Origin: Candidatus Saccharimonadota bacterium
GTDB taxonomy: Bacteria; Patescibacteriota; Saccharimonadia; Saccharimonadales; Saccharimonadaceae
Reading direction: 5' to 3'
Length of the DNA stretch: 64,000 nucleotides
NCBI GenBank assembly: GCA_028286365.1
Contig: JAQBRR010000002.1
Coordinates: 168,165-232,164 of the forward strand
The notes below the pieces were generated by a model. It worked only from the letters and a program-made list of their open reading frames with translations. It was not told where the DNA came from and made no database searches. A program made the position numbers and the translations under genes. Numbering within the stretch: position 1 is the first letter of the stretch; each line of letters starts with the position of its first letter. This document shows, one piece after another, positions 1 through 9,113 of the stretch.

Positions 1-24
1 GTATCATAAGGTAGGGAGATTTAT

Positions 25-759
25 ATGACAGCGGAAAATCGTTCATTAAAAGGAACAGTGGTTGCAATTACAGGTGCAAGCTCTGGAATTGGGAGAGAAA
101 CAGCTCGACTGTTGGTTGAATCAGGCGCAAAGGTTGTACTGGGCGCTCGGCGGCTCGATCGATTAGAAGATCTAGTGAGCGAACTCGGTTCTGATAATGC
201 GGTGGCAGTTAAAATGGATGTTACTAAATCAGCAGATAATAAAGACTTAGTTGCAAAGGCAGTTAGTACATTCGGCAAGTTAGACAGTATCGTTGCTAAT
301 GCAGGTATTGGTTATTATGGTGGTATCGCTGACAACACAGATGAAGACTTAATTAATATGATTAATGTTAATTTCCTAGGAACAGTCTTCACGGTTCGAG
401 CAGCCATACCAGAATTCCGTAAATCCCATGGCGGCGATATTGTTATTGTTTCGAGCGTTGCTGGTTTTCGTGGTGGTGCAAACGAAGCGGTCTACGCTGG
501 TACTAAATTTGCTCAGGTCGGTTTGTCGGGTGCAATTGATCGCGAGTTGTCACCTGAAGGAGTACGAGTAACCACAATATGCCCTGCTGGGACAAAGACG
601 GAATTTGCTATTGGAGCTGGGCGCACTGAGGGTGATCCAGCACTTGATGAGTACATGAGCCCAGTTGATGTCGCTTTTCAGATCGTTACGTCCTTACAGC
701 AGCCACGTCGTCTAAGGACAGGTATATGGACAACGTGGAGTATGGCTCAATCAAGCTAA
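25..759 (+). CDS. SDR family NAD(P)-dependent oxidoreductase
   Basis: A 244-residue classical short-chain dehydrogenase. The nucleotide-binding motif TGASSGIG is at residues 16-23, NAG at 92-94, the catalytic serine in IVSSVAG near 143, and YxxxK at Tyr157/Lys161. All catalytic residues are present, so an active NAD(P)-dependent reductase of a carbonyl or alcohol substrate is likely. The cofactor-selecting region reads GARR after strand 2, which suggests NADP, and the substrate cannot be told. Start ATG is supported by AGGGAG 9 bases upstream. It is convergent with the MFS gene and separated from it by 5 bases. Confidence 0.9.
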   Translation: MTAENRSLKGTVVAITGASSGIGRETARLLVESGAKVVLGARRLDRLEDLVSELGSDNAVAVKMDVTKSADNKDLVAKAVSTFGKLDSIVANAGIGYYGGIADNTDEDLINMINVNFLGTVFTVRAAIPEFRKSHGGDIVIVSSVAGFRGGANEAVYAGTKFAQVGLSGAIDRELSPEGVRVTTICPAGTKTEFAIGAGRTEGDPALDEYMSPVDVAFQIVTSLQQPRRLRTGIWTTWSMAQSS

Positions 760-764
760 GGCTT

Positions 765-2123
765 CTATTTTTGGCTCTTAGAAAGATTATTCTGAATACC
801 AATTGCTGAAACAGTGCCGCCAGCGACGAGTAATATTGCGCATATGACTATGCCTTCGTGGAAGCCATTAAGTGTCATTTGTGTGCCAATAAAGACACCA
901 ATAACCGCAACGGACAAAAGCCCCGCGATCCTGGCAACCGCATTATTCACTGCTGAACCGATGCCTGCCTGTGATGCTTTGATGGAACCAAGAATTGCTG
1001 ATGTCAGTGGTGCAACGGTCATTGAGAGACCTAGCCCAAAGACGACAATTCCCGGCAATAATTCGGTCCAATAATTTGCAGGTACATTAACGCGGAGCAG
1101 GAGTATTACACCGATCCCTGAAATAATTGGACCAAGCCCCATGAATAAACGAGGACCATATTTGCCAGATAGTGCGCCGAATCTCGATGATAAAAAGAAC
1201 ATAATGATTGTCAGTGGAATCGTTGTAAGCCCAGCGAGCGTTGCAGGGTAACCTGCTGTCTGCTGGAGGAAAATAACCAATACAAAACCTTGTAGCGCCA
1301 GTGCCCCATAGATAAAGAATGTTGCGACGTTACCAACACTAAAGTTACGTGTATGGAATAACTCGAGCGGTAACATAGGTTGTTTGGTTCGACTTTCATG
1401 CCAAATAAACGTCGCGAGCGCCACAAGTCCGATTGCAAAAGTTCCGTAAATAAGTGGACTGCTCCATCTATAATTAGCTTGCTCGATAAGTGCATAGACG
1501 ATGCCACCAAGCCCAATTGCACCAAGGATAATACCTACAGTATCAACCTTCTTACGTGTGCTAAGCTCATCCTTTAGATGGAGCGATCGCATTAACCAAA
1601 GTGCGACAATAATTGGAATAATATTAATTGCAAAGACCAAACGCCACGATAATAAGTCGACCATCAAACCACCAACAAGCGGTCCAATAATAAAGGCAAT
1701 TCCTGTCCATGCGGTCCATGTACCAATTGCTTTTGCCTGCGCTGCTCCGCTAAAGACGCTAATAATAAGAGCTAGCGAACTTGGTACTAATAAGGCACCT
1801 GAAATACCTTGAAGCGCGCGGCTAATAACGAGGAATTCTCCACTTGGCGAAATCGCACATAGGAGCGAGGTCAATAAAAATCCATAAAGACCCACAGTAA
1901 GGATTTTTCTTCGTCCGAAAATGTCCGATAGTGATCCAGCTGCCAAGATCAGTGTACCTAGTGTAATTAAGTAGGCGTCACTCACCCACTGTTGAATGAG
2001 CAGTCCGCCGCCTAGTTCATGACTAATTGCAGGTAGCGCAACATTGACGACTGATCCATCAAGAAATGCGACGAATGACGCAAGGATGCTAATGACAATG
2101 ACGAGTCGTTGATGCTTATCCAT
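765..2123 (-). CDS. MFS transporter, DHA2 (EmrB/QacA) family drug exporter
   Basis: About 452 residues of mostly hydrophobic segments, probably 14 membrane helices. It begins MDKHQRLVIVISILASFVAF and has the family motif LDGSVVNVALPAI in helix 1 and GSLSDIFGRRK in the loop after helix 2 (MFS motif A). The family uses the proton gradient to export drugs or other small amphipathic molecules from the cytoplasm; the substrate here is unknown. An open frame runs further upstream into upp, but the ATG at 2123 is chosen because the family motif starts there and a TATAGT box ends exactly 6 bases before it. It follows upp on the same strand. Confidence 0.88.
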   Translation of the reverse strand: MDKHQRLVIVISILASFVAFLDGSVVNVALPAISHELGGGLLIQQWVSDAYLITLGTLILAAGSLSDIFGRRKILTVGLYGFLLTSLLCAISPSGEFLVISRALQGISGALLVPSSLALIISVFSGAAQAKAIGTWTAWTGIAFIIGPLVGGLMVDLLSWRLVFAINIIPIIVALWLMRSLHLKDELSTRKKVDTVGIILGAIGLGGIVYALIEQANYRWSSPLIYGTFAIGLVALATFIWHESRTKQPMLPLELFHTRNFSVGNVATFFIYGALALQGFVLVIFLQQTAGYPATLAGLTTIPLTIIMFFLSSRFGALSGKYGPRLFMGLGPIISGIGVILLLRVNVPANYWTELLPGIVVFGLGLSMTVAPLTSAILGSIKASQAGIGSAVNNAVARIAGLLSVAVIGVFIGTQMTLNGFHEGIVICAILLVAGGTVSAIGIQNNLSKSQK

Positions 2124-2129
2124 ATCATT

Positions 2130-2157
2130 ACTATAGCGTGCTTTACGATTTTTCGAA
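2130..2157 (-). promoter_or_regulatory. Leaderless promoter for the MFS gene
   Basis: On the minus strand, TTCGAA (2152-2157), a 16-base spacer, then TATAGT (2130-2135). The six bases 2124-2129 separate the -10 box from ATG, placing the expected +1 on the A of the start codon. It lies inside the 3' end of upp. Confidence 0.5.
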
Positions 2158-2799
2158 CTTTTCGCCGTAGCTGATATCACCTGCATCACCGAGTCCTGGC
2201 ACAATAAAGAATTGTTCGTTAAGTTCAGGATCAATTGTTGCAGTATATAGTGTAATGTTTGGAATGTTTTTCTGTAGAAAATCGACGGCTGGCTGGCTGA
2301 CAATAACGCCACTGACAAATACCTGCGTAGGCTGGCCATATTCGAGGAGTTTATTATATATATCAACGATTGTTGTGCCGGTCGCAATCATCGTATCAGC
2401 AATAATGAGTGGTCGACCGTTAAGATTTGGTGATGATGAGTAACCTATAACGCTCTCCATGACGCCCACTTTGTTTAGTTGGCGGTGTGCGGCTATAAAT
2501 GCACTATCGGCATCGTCAAATATCTGGAGGAACCCAGTATATGGAGGTAGTCCAGCGCGAATGATGGTCGCGATAACGGGTTGTACAGCCAGTACGTTAG
2601 TCTCTGCAGTAGTGAGCGGTGTATGCGCCTGATTTTTAGAATAAGCTAGTTCTTTACTAATTTCATAGGCCGAAATTGCGCCAATGCGCTCAAGATTTTG
2701 TACAAATCGCTTACGATCTTTTTGTATATTTGTATCACGAATTTCGTGGAGGTATTGCTGCAGTACGGAAACATTTTTGGACAAATTAACAATCTTCAT
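2143..2799 (-). CDS. upp: Uracil phosphoribosyltransferase
   Basis: Converts uracil plus PRPP to UMP in the cytosol (pyrimidine salvage). The 218-residue protein has the PRPP-binding loop IADTMIATGTT near residue 134 and the uracil-binding C-terminal GLGDAGD near 202, both diagnostic of Upp. Length matches the family (about 208). It sits between ndh and an MFS gene rather than with the pyr genes, so this cell has both salvage and de novo routes to UMP. The start has either a short AGGA element or a -10-like TATTAT ending 6 bases upstream. Confidence 0.95.
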   Translation of the reverse strand: MKIVNLSKNVSVLQQYLHEIRDTNIQKDRKRFVQNLERIGAISAYEISKELAYSKNQAHTPLTTAETNVLAVQPVIATIIRAGLPPYTGFLQIFDDADSAFIAAHRQLNKVGVMESVIGYSSSPNLNGRPLIIADTMIATGTTIVDIYNKLLEYGQPTQVFVSGVIVSQPAVDFLQKNIPNITLYTATIDPELNEQFFIVPGLGDAGDISYGEKFEKS

Positions 2800-2805
2800 G
2801 TTCCT

Positions 2806-2811
2806 ATAATA
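2806..2811 (-). promoter_or_regulatory. Possible -10 box for upp
   Basis: TATTAT on the minus strand ends 6 bases before the upp ATG. No convincing -35 or TG extension is seen, and the intervening AGGAAC could instead act as a Shine-Dalgarno sequence on a transcript from ndh. Confidence 0.3.
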
Positions 2812-2828
2812 ACCCAGTGAGACTCTTT

Positions 2829-4007
2829 TTACTTCTTGTGTACGTTTTCGGCAATGTAAGAATCATCTTCTTTGATTGTCTGCGCATGCCAGACGCCGAG
2901 AGCCTGACCAAATGGTAGAATGTCACTATAACCAACAAAGTCGGCAGCACGGCGGATGAGTGAGCCGATGAGGCCAGCGAAGCGCAGCTTTTTGTATTCA
3001 AAGACTGCCCACTTCTCTCCGACAGGTACAACAACGGGAGGCATTTTAGCGATGTATTTTGCTTTAGATTTTTTAAGGATATGTCGTGCAACAAAAACGC
3101 CATCACGTAGTGCTGTTTGAGCGAGTCCGCTAAATTGTGTCGCAGCATTATCGCCAATTATGTAGATATTGTGATCAGCGCGTAAATAATTATCGACGAG
3201 TACTTTGCCGTTCTTAGCAAATGTAAATTGATCGCCGTTGGCCGCAAAGAAAGGATTGTTTGCAACACCGGACGTCCAGATAACAGTGTGGCTTTTAATT
3301 GGTTTGCCGCTTACGATCAGACTATCGGCTGTCTCTGATTCAACTTTTTTACCAAGCTCAACGTGGACACCAAGACTTTTTAGACGTGCCGTAACAAGCC
3401 TACTCGCCTCTTCGGACATTCTCGGTAGGACTCGTGGCGCAGCCTCAATAAGTGTGATGTTAATTTTTGGCTCAGGTTTGTTGTAGTGTTTTTTGAGGTG
3501 CTTGAGGTATGAACCGAGTGCGGATGATAATTCAACTCCCGTTGGTCCAGCACCGACAATCAAGAAGTTTTTATCAGCGGCATTTGGACGAGAAAATTCT
3601 TCCAGTAAATGTTGTTTGAGCTCAGCTATCTCATCAGCGGATTTAATGCCATATGCGTATTGGTCAAGACCTTCGATGCCGAAGTATGTTGTGATTGATC
3701 CGAGCGCAAGGATGAGCGTGTGGTAGGAATACAGCGTGCCCGATGTACCGGTAATCGTCTGCTCTGCCTTACTTATTTTTGCTATAGAATCAATGATAAT
3801 TGTAACGTTATCCCGACCAGCGAAGATTTCACCCAGTGGAACCCATGACTGCAAATGGCTATATCCCGTCGCTGTACCGTAAAGTGCTGGGTAATATTGA
3901 AAATCAGGCTTGTCGCTGATGAGTGTAATCTGGGATTTCTTGTCCTTGGACAAATGAAGAGCTGCTTTAACACCTCCGAAGCCACCACCAACAATGGTTA
4001 TTTGCAT
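2829..4007 (-). CDS. ndh: Type II NADH:quinone oxidoreductase (NDH-2)
   Basis: A 392-residue FAD-dependent, non-proton-pumping dehydrogenase that passes electrons from NADH to membrane quinone. The FAD-binding GGGFGG is at residues 7-12, a second dinucleotide fold VGAGPTGVELSSAL near 151 binds NADH, and IIGDNAA near 288 is the FAD contact. It is divergent from the quinol oxidase operon 125 bases away, which supports a joint role: NDH-2 reduces quinone and Cyo reoxidises it. It starts at ATG 4007 with AGGA about 7 bases upstream. Confidence 0.92.
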   Translation of the reverse strand: MQITIVGGGFGGVKAALHLSKDKKSQITLISDKPDFQYYPALYGTATGYSHLQSWVPLGEIFAGRDNVTIIIDSIAKISKAEQTITGTSGTLYSYHTLILALGSITTYFGIEGLDQYAYGIKSADEIAELKQHLLEEFSRPNAADKNFLIVGAGPTGVELSSALGSYLKHLKKHYNKPEPKINITLIEAAPRVLPRMSEEASRLVTARLKSLGVHVELGKKVESETADSLIVSGKPIKSHTVIWTSGVANNPFFAANGDQFTFAKNGKVLVDNYLRADHNIYIIGDNAATQFSGLAQTALRDGVFVARHILKKSKAKYIAKMPPVVVPVGEKWAVFEYKKLRFAGLIGSLIRRAADFVGYSDILPFGQALGVWHAQTIKEDDSYIAENVHKK

Positions 4008-4042
4008 AAAATGATCCTGTTTATGTTTTGTCCTATAAACGT

Positions 4043-4071
4043 ATAATAGGGCTAACAGAGTTAATAATCAA
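4043..4071 (-). promoter_or_regulatory. Promoter for ndh
   Basis: On the minus strand, TTGATT (4066-4071), 17 bases, TATTAT (4043-4048). Read on the plus strand the same place gives TATAAT (4042-4047), which could serve cyoA but lacks a good -35. Confidence 0.55.
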
Positions 4072-4132
4072 GCCAGACTAGTGTTTGATGTTTGTGCAAT
4101 ATAACCGAACTAAGCTATCATGTAGTAAGCAT

Positions 4133-5053
4133 ATGCGTAAAGATAGAAAACGTAACTTCAGACGAGCTGGACAGGCCATTCTCTCTAGCCTTGTCGCTGT
4201 CATTATTGTCACTGTTCTTGTGTTCGTAACTCACGGTAGGGATATACCTGTACTTAATCCACATGGTTTGATTGCTGATCAGGAACGCAATTTGATCCTG
4301 CTGACGGTTGGTCTAGGGCTTATTGTTGTCATTCCTGTATTTATTATGTTGTTTTCGATTGCGTGGCGATATCGAGCAAGTAACACCAAGGCGAAGTATC
4401 AGCCTGACTTCGCAAGCCACAAAGGTATCGAAGCACTTTGGTGGGGCCTACCCTGCGTCATTATTCTTATTTTAGCTATCATCACCGGTATTTATACGCA
4501 TGCACTGGATCCATTCAAGCCAATTGATTCATCAGTAAAACCAGTTCAGATTCAAGTTGTTTCACTTCAGTGGAAGTGGCTATTTATTTATCCTGATCAA
4601 AAAATCGCAACGCTTAACTACGTTAATATTCCTAAAGATACGCCAATTAACTTTACGATTACATCCGATGCGCCAATGAACTCGTTTTGGGTACCAGCAC
4701 TTGCTGGCCAAGTTTACGCGATGTCAGGCATGTCGACACAACTTCATTTGATGGCCGATTCGGTTGGATCGTACACGGGCTCATCGGCTAATATTAGCGG
4801 AGACGGCTTTGCTGATATGCATTTTAAGGTCAACTCAATGAATGAATCTGACTTTGCTACATGGGCAAAAAAGACATCAATAGCCAGCCAGTCGCTTACG
4901 AGCAGTAGTTACGATGGGCTTGCAAAACCTAGCCATGATAATTCAGAGTCGGCGTATGTGCTGGGCGACGGTAGCCTGTATAATGAGGTTATAATGAAGT
5001 ATATGTCTCCAGATGCCGAGGGTAGTATGAATATGTCTGGATCAGGAATGTAA
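4133..5053 (+). CDS. cyoA: Cytochrome o ubiquinol oxidase subunit II
   Basis: Membrane subunit with a cupredoxin-like outer domain. Hydrophobic segments lie near residues 15-33, 55-75 and 96-118, followed by SLQWKWLFIYP and the DAPMNSFWVPALAGQVY region of quinol oxidases. The CuA-binding Cys pair of cytochrome c oxidases is missing (ANISGDGF stands at that place), so the electron donor is quinol and not cytochrome c. ATG 4133 (MRKDRKRNF) is preferred; ATGs at 4085/4088 are in frame but would add an unusual N-terminus, and a TATAAC box at 4100-4105 lies downstream of them. There is no lipobox Cys. It overlaps cyoB by one base (TAATG). Confidence 0.93.
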   Translation: MRKDRKRNFRRAGQAILSSLVAVIIVTVLVFVTHGRDIPVLNPHGLIADQERNLILLTVGLGLIVVIPVFIMLFSIAWRYRASNTKAKYQPDFASHKGIEALWWGLPCVIILILAIITGIYTHALDPFKPIDSSVKPVQIQVVSLQWKWLFIYPDQKIATLNYVNIPKDTPINFTITSDAPMNSFWVPALAGQVYAMSGMSTQLHLMADSVGSYTGSSANISGDGFADMHFKVNSMNESDFATWAKKTSIASQSLTSSSYDGLAKPSHDNSESAYVLGDGSLYNEVIMKYMSPDAEGSMNMSGSGM

Positions 5054-7023
5054 TGTTTAGCAATCTTTCCCAGATTATTTTTGGCCGATTAACACCTTCA
5101 GATTTTGTGCACGATCCGATTATGGCGGGCGCAGGCTATGCGATGATTGCTGCTCTGGTCTTGGTTATTATCGGTCTTACCTATTTTAAGAAGTGGAAAT
5201 GGCTGTGGCGTACTTGGATTACTTCACTTGATCCGAAGAAAATCGGTGTGATGTATATTATTGTCGCTGTTATTATGTTACTTCGAGGACTTGCCGACGC
5301 GCTGCTACTGCGAACTCAGCAGGCGACAGACGGTTCAGCAGGAATTCTTACCTCCGATCACTTCCAGCAGATTTTTTCGGCTCATGGCACAATCATGATT
5401 TTCTTTGTTGCGATGGGGATAATCTTTGGAATCTTTAATTTGATTATTCCGACGCAAATTGGCTCACGTGATGTTGCCTTCCCCTTTCTTAACTCAGTAA
5501 GTTTCTGGTTGTTTGCAGCGGGTATGATTCTTATCAATGCGCCACTCATTGTTGGTGAGTTCTCGACTGCGGGATGGCTCGCGTATCCGCCACTCTCGGA
5601 ATTGCAGTATAGTCCAGGTGTTGGTGTCGACTATTGGATATGGAGCCTTCAAATCGCAGGTATCGGTAGTCTTCTTTCAGGAATCAACTTCTTTGTGACG
5701 ATTATTAAAATGCGTGCGCCTGGCATGAAACTTATGATGATGCCGATTTTTGTGTGGAGTGCGCTTGCAAGTACAACGCTCATTATGTTTGCCTTTCCTA
5801 TTCTGACCGCAACGCTCGGGATGCTATCGCTTGATAGGCTTTTGGGAATGCACTTCTTTACCTCAGGTGCGGGTGGCAATCCAATGCTCTATATAAATCT
5901 CATTTGGGCATGGGGGCATCCTGAGGTCTATATTCTCGTACTTCCAGCGTTTGGAATATTTTCTGAGGTGGTGGCGACCTTTTCGGGTAAAAAACTGTTC
6001 GGCTATAAGTCTATGGTGGTTGCCCTTGCGGCCATTACTTTCCTGTCGTTTACAGTTTGGCTACACCACTTCTTCACTATGGGAGCGGGCGCTGACGTCA
6101 ACACATTCTTTGGGATTATGACTATGGTTATTGCAATTCCGACGGGGGTAAAAGTCTTTAACTGGATCTTTACGATGTATCGTGGACGAGTACGATTTAC
6201 GACGCCGATGCTCTGGTTTATGGGCTTTATTGTGACATTTACGCTCGGCGGTCTCGCGGGAGTGCTGATGTCTGTGCCACCAGCCGACTTCCAATTCCAT
6301 AACAGTTTATTCTTGGTCGCACACTTTCACACAATGATTGTTGGAGGAGTATTGTTCGGTGCCTTTGCGGGATTTGCCTACTGGTTCCCAAAGTTCACAG
6401 GCTTTACGCTTAATGAAAGATTAGGTCGGTATGCATTCTGGTTATGGATCGTCGGATTCCTACTTGCCTTTATTCCACTCTACATTCTAGGATTCATGGG
6501 AGCTACTCGCCGACTTGATCATTATGACCCATCACTTGGTTGGCAAGGTCTCTTTATTGTTGCTGGAGTTGGCGTGCTGATTATTTGTGCAGGCGTTGGT
6601 CTTCAAATACTGCAGCTCATCGTTAGTATTGTAAAACGCAACGAAAATCGTGTCGGTAATGACCCCTGGAATGGTCGGACCCTCGAATGGTCAATTGCCT
6701 CACCGCCACAGGAATATAACTATACCGTCATACCGACGGTTACTCATCGTGACGAATTCTGGGAAATGAAAAGAAGACACCATGTCGTTAAGCCTGAGTA
6801 TACTGATATCTGGCTGCCTAAAAATACTGGTGCTGGGGTTATTGTCGGACTGTTCGCTTTGATATTTGGTGCGGCAATTATTTGGCATATTATATGGCTT
6901 GTGATTGTCGGACTCGTTGGGGTGATTATTACGTTAATTATCAGGTTGACGAATGATGAGACCGAGGAAAAATTGACCGCCGCTGAAGTTGCCAAGCGAG
7001 AATTAAAAAGGCAGATAGCATGA
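5053..7023 (+). CDS. cyoB: Cytochrome o ubiquinol oxidase subunit I
   Basis: Catalytic heme-copper subunit, 656 residues, which reduces O2 to water and pumps protons. It carries AWGHPEVYILVLPAFG (CuB histidine cross-linked to tyrosine), WLHHFF (two CuB histidines) and VAHFHTMIVGG (heme histidines), and belongs to the A-type family. Length and the extra N- and C-terminal helices match CyoB. It is translationally coupled to cyoA (TAATG) and to cyoC (ATGA). Confidence 0.97.
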   Translation: MFSNLSQIIFGRLTPSDFVHDPIMAGAGYAMIAALVLVIIGLTYFKKWKWLWRTWITSLDPKKIGVMYIIVAVIMLLRGLADALLLRTQQATDGSAGILTSDHFQQIFSAHGTIMIFFVAMGIIFGIFNLIIPTQIGSRDVAFPFLNSVSFWLFAAGMILINAPLIVGEFSTAGWLAYPPLSELQYSPGVGVDYWIWSLQIAGIGSLLSGINFFVTIIKMRAPGMKLMMMPIFVWSALASTTLIMFAFPILTATLGMLSLDRLLGMHFFTSGAGGNPMLYINLIWAWGHPEVYILVLPAFGIFSEVVATFSGKKLFGYKSMVVALAAITFLSFTVWLHHFFTMGAGADVNTFFGIMTMVIAIPTGVKVFNWIFTMYRGRVRFTTPMLWFMGFIVTFTLGGLAGVLMSVPPADFQFHNSLFLVAHFHTMIVGGVLFGAFAGFAYWFPKFTGFTLNERLGRYAFWLWIVGFLLAFIPLYILGFMGATRRLDHYDPSLGWQGLFIVAGVGVLIICAGVGLQILQLIVSIVKRNENRVGNDPWNGRTLEWSIASPPQEYNYTVIPTVTHRDEFWEMKRRHHVVKPEYTDIWLPKNTGAGVIVGLFALIFGAAIIWHIIWLVIVGLVGVIITLIIRLTNDETEEKLTAAEVAKRELKRQIA

Positions 7024-7604
7024 AACAAATTGCAGATGATGTGGCTGTGAGAGACAAGAAAACACTGGGCTTTTGGATCTACCTGATGACCGACTGTGTA
7101 CTATTTGCAGCTCTTTTTGCAACTTTTGCGGTACTTCATACGAGTACATTCGGTGGTCCAACGGGCGCCAAGCTTTTCGATTTGCCATTCGTGCTCATTG
7201 AGACGATGATACTTCTAACGAGTAGTTTTACAATTGGACTCGCAGTCTTAGGTAGTGCACGAGGCTTCAAGAAACAAACTCTTATTTGGCTGGTTATTAC
7301 CTTCGCGCTCGGCGCAGCGTTCCTGACACTAGAACTAACTGAGTTTAGTCATCTTGTAGCGGATGGTAATGGTTGGGATAGAAGTGCTTTCCTGTCTTCG
7401 TTCTTTACACTTGTGGGTACACACGGACTCCATATTGCAATCGGTCTTTTGTGGCTCATTGTGATGATCATTCGATTATGGAGGTTTAATTTTAAGCAAA
7501 GTGACCTTAATCGCCTTGCGCTATTTGGCCTGTTCTGGCATTTCCTTGATATCGTATGGATATTTATTTTCAGTATTGTCTATCTAATCGGGGGCATGTC
7601 ATGA
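7020..7604 (+). CDS. cyoC: Cytochrome o ubiquinol oxidase subunit III
   Basis: A 194-residue protein with five hydrophobic segments. The start KTLGFWIYLMTDCVLFAALF and the motif GTHGLHIAIGLLWL are typical of heme-copper oxidase subunit III in quinol oxidases. It stabilises subunit I. It overlaps cyoB and cyoD by four bases each (ATGA). Confidence 0.95.
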   Translation: MKQIADDVAVRDKKTLGFWIYLMTDCVLFAALFATFAVLHTSTFGGPTGAKLFDLPFVLIETMILLTSSFTIGLAVLGSARGFKKQTLIWLVITFALGAAFLTLELTEFSHLVADGNGWDRSAFLSSFFTLVGTHGLHIAIGLLWLIVMIIRLWRFNFKQSDLNRLALFGLFWHFLDIVWIFIFSIVYLIGGMS

Positions 7605-7966
7605 AAATAAATGTAGAACAGAGGGATTCATCGACTCGTTATATTTCGTATGTCGTTGGATTTATCCTGTCGATTGTTGCGACCGTACTCGCTTACTTGA
7701 TTGTTGTTAATCATGTCTGGCCAATGGCAACTCTGGTGTACGTTATTCTCGCTATCGCTGTTATTCAATTGGTTACTCAGGCGGTCTTTTTCCTTCATAT
7801 TGGACGAGGTAGCCGCTGGAAGCTCGTTACGTTCGCATTCGCAATTCTTATCGTACTGATTATCGTTATTGGGACACTCTGGATTATGAATAATCTTAAT
7901 TACAATATGACGCGTATGACACCAGACCAGATGCTACTGTACATGAAGCAGAACGAAGGAATTTAA
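7601..7966 (+). CDS. cyoD: Cytochrome o ubiquinol oxidase subunit IV
   Basis: A small three-helix membrane protein of about 121 residues. VWPMATLVYVILAIAVIQLV and the following FFLHIG are characteristic of CyoD. It assists assembly of the oxidase. The ATG at 7601 overlaps the cyoC stop (ATGA); the frame opens upstream but that part is cyoC sequence. Confidence 0.93.
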   Translation: MKINVEQRDSSTRYISYVVGFILSIVATVLAYLIVVNHVWPMATLVYVILAIAVIQLVTQAVFFLHIGRGSRWKLVTFAFAILIVLIIVIGTLWIMNNLNYNMTRMTPDQMLLYMKQNEGI

Positions 7967-8838
7967 TGGAACGACGGTCTCGTTCGTACTTTCAATTGAT
8001 TAAACCCGGCATAACTCTCAGCAATACGCTGACTGGTATAGCTGGATTTTTCTTGGCAGCAAGTGGAATTATTGCGCCATTCAAATTAACTGCGTTTATA
8101 GGCGTGGCCTTGGGCATTGCCTTGATTATTGCATCGGCCTGCGTTGTTAATAACGTTCTTGATCGCAAGATTGATAAGCGTATGAAACGAACCGCAAAAC
8201 GCGACGTCGCGAGCGGAGTGATTAGTGTACCAAAAGCGCTACTATTTGGCGGTGTGCTTGGTGTAGCAGGCTTTATTATTATTCTCGCTTGGACTAACCC
8301 ACTTACCTTTTTGCTTGGCGTCATTGCCTATCTTTGGTATATCGTTGTGTACGGCCTCGCTAAGCGAACCACAGCGCTTAGTACGATCATAGGTGGAGTT
8401 GCAGGGGCACTCCCCCCTGTCGCCGGATACACTGCGTTAACAGGACATATCGATATGGCCGCAATCCTCTTATTTTTAATCCTCTTCTTTTGGCAAATGC
8501 CTCACTTTTACGCGATTGCTATGTTTCGGATGTCAGATTACGCCAGTGCGAAACTTCCCGTTTGGTCGGTGAAATATGGTATGAAGAGCACCAAGCGACA
8601 GATTCTCATCTTCGCTATTTTGTATGCGATTACCGCAACCCTTTTAACATTCTTTGGTTATACTGGGGTCGTTTATTTCGTAGCGAGTATAGCGCTTTCG
8701 ATCTATTGGTTGTCTCGAGGCATCAAGTTTTACAATAAATTAGATGATATAAAGTGGGCTCGAAAAATGTTCGGAGCATCTCTTCTTGTACTACTGTCTG
8801 TGTGTTTGTTGATTGCCGTGAGTGGCTACTTGCCATAG
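7966..8838 (+). CDS. cyoE: Protoheme IX farnesyltransferase (heme O synthase)
   Basis: Membrane UbiA-family prenyltransferase of 290 residues that adds a farnesyl group to heme B to make heme O for CyoB. The Asp-rich substrate motif NNVLDRKIDKRMKRT near residue 62 and the second loop YASAKLPVWSVKYG near 192 are present, with about nine hydrophobic segments. It overlaps the cyoD stop by one base. No heme synthesis genes are visible here, so the heme B source is unknown. Confidence 0.95.
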   Translation: MERRSRSYFQLIKPGITLSNTLTGIAGFFLAASGIIAPFKLTAFIGVALGIALIIASACVVNNVLDRKIDKRMKRTAKRDVASGVISVPKALLFGGVLGVAGFIIILAWTNPLTFLLGVIAYLWYIVVYGLAKRTTALSTIIGGVAGALPPVAGYTALTGHIDMAAILLFLILFFWQMPHFYAIAMFRMSDYASAKLPVWSVKYGMKSTKRQILIFAILYAITATLLTFFGYTGVVYFVASIALSIYWLSRGIKFYNKLDDIKWARKMFGASLLVLLSVCLLIAVSGYLP

Positions 8839-8840
8839 TG

Positions 8841-8846
8841 TATACT
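8841..8846 (+). promoter_or_regulatory. Possible -10 box for the small membrane gene after cyoE
   Basis: TATACT, directly preceded by TG, ends 6 bases before ATG 8853. The six bases AAGGTT could alternatively work as a weak Shine-Dalgarno sequence for the cyo transcript. Confidence 0.35.
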
Positions 8847-8852
8847 AAGGTT

Positions 8853-9113
8853 ATGGTTATTCTTATTCACGTCATCATCGCACTCACAAGCATCGTTATT
8901 GCGAGTCTTGCATTCTTAAGACCAACAATGAAAAAGCTTCTCGTAAGTTATGGATTTATTTTCGCGACAATTGCGACAGGTTCGTATCTTTTGGTGACTA
9001 TCCCAAGTCATATTCTTGAGAGTTGTTTAACAGGTCTGTTTTATCTGACAGTCGTTTCAATGGCAACAATCGCCACACACGTTCGATTGCGCCGCGCTGA
9101 GAATACTCTTTAG
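8853..9113 (+). CDS. Small three-helix membrane protein, unknown function
   Basis: An 86-residue hydrophobic protein with probable helices at residues 1-20, 28-46 and 52-72 and a basic C-terminus (RLRRAENTL). I do not recognise the family. It lies 14 bases after cyoE on the same strand and may be an accessory to the oxidase, but only position suggests this. ATG 8853 is chosen because the open frame further upstream lies inside cyoE. Its stop overlaps the stop of the convergent gene by 3 bases. Confidence 0.65.
   Translation: MVILIHVIIALTSIVIASLAFLRPTMKKLLVSYGFIFATIATGSYLLVTIPSHILESCLTGLFYLTVVSMATIATHVRLRRAENTL

Noticed and set aside
4085-4132. Earlier start for cyoA
   Set aside because: It adds a non-conserved stretch and would place a TATAAC promoter box inside the gene; ATG 4133 gives the normal basic N-terminus. 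It remains possible.
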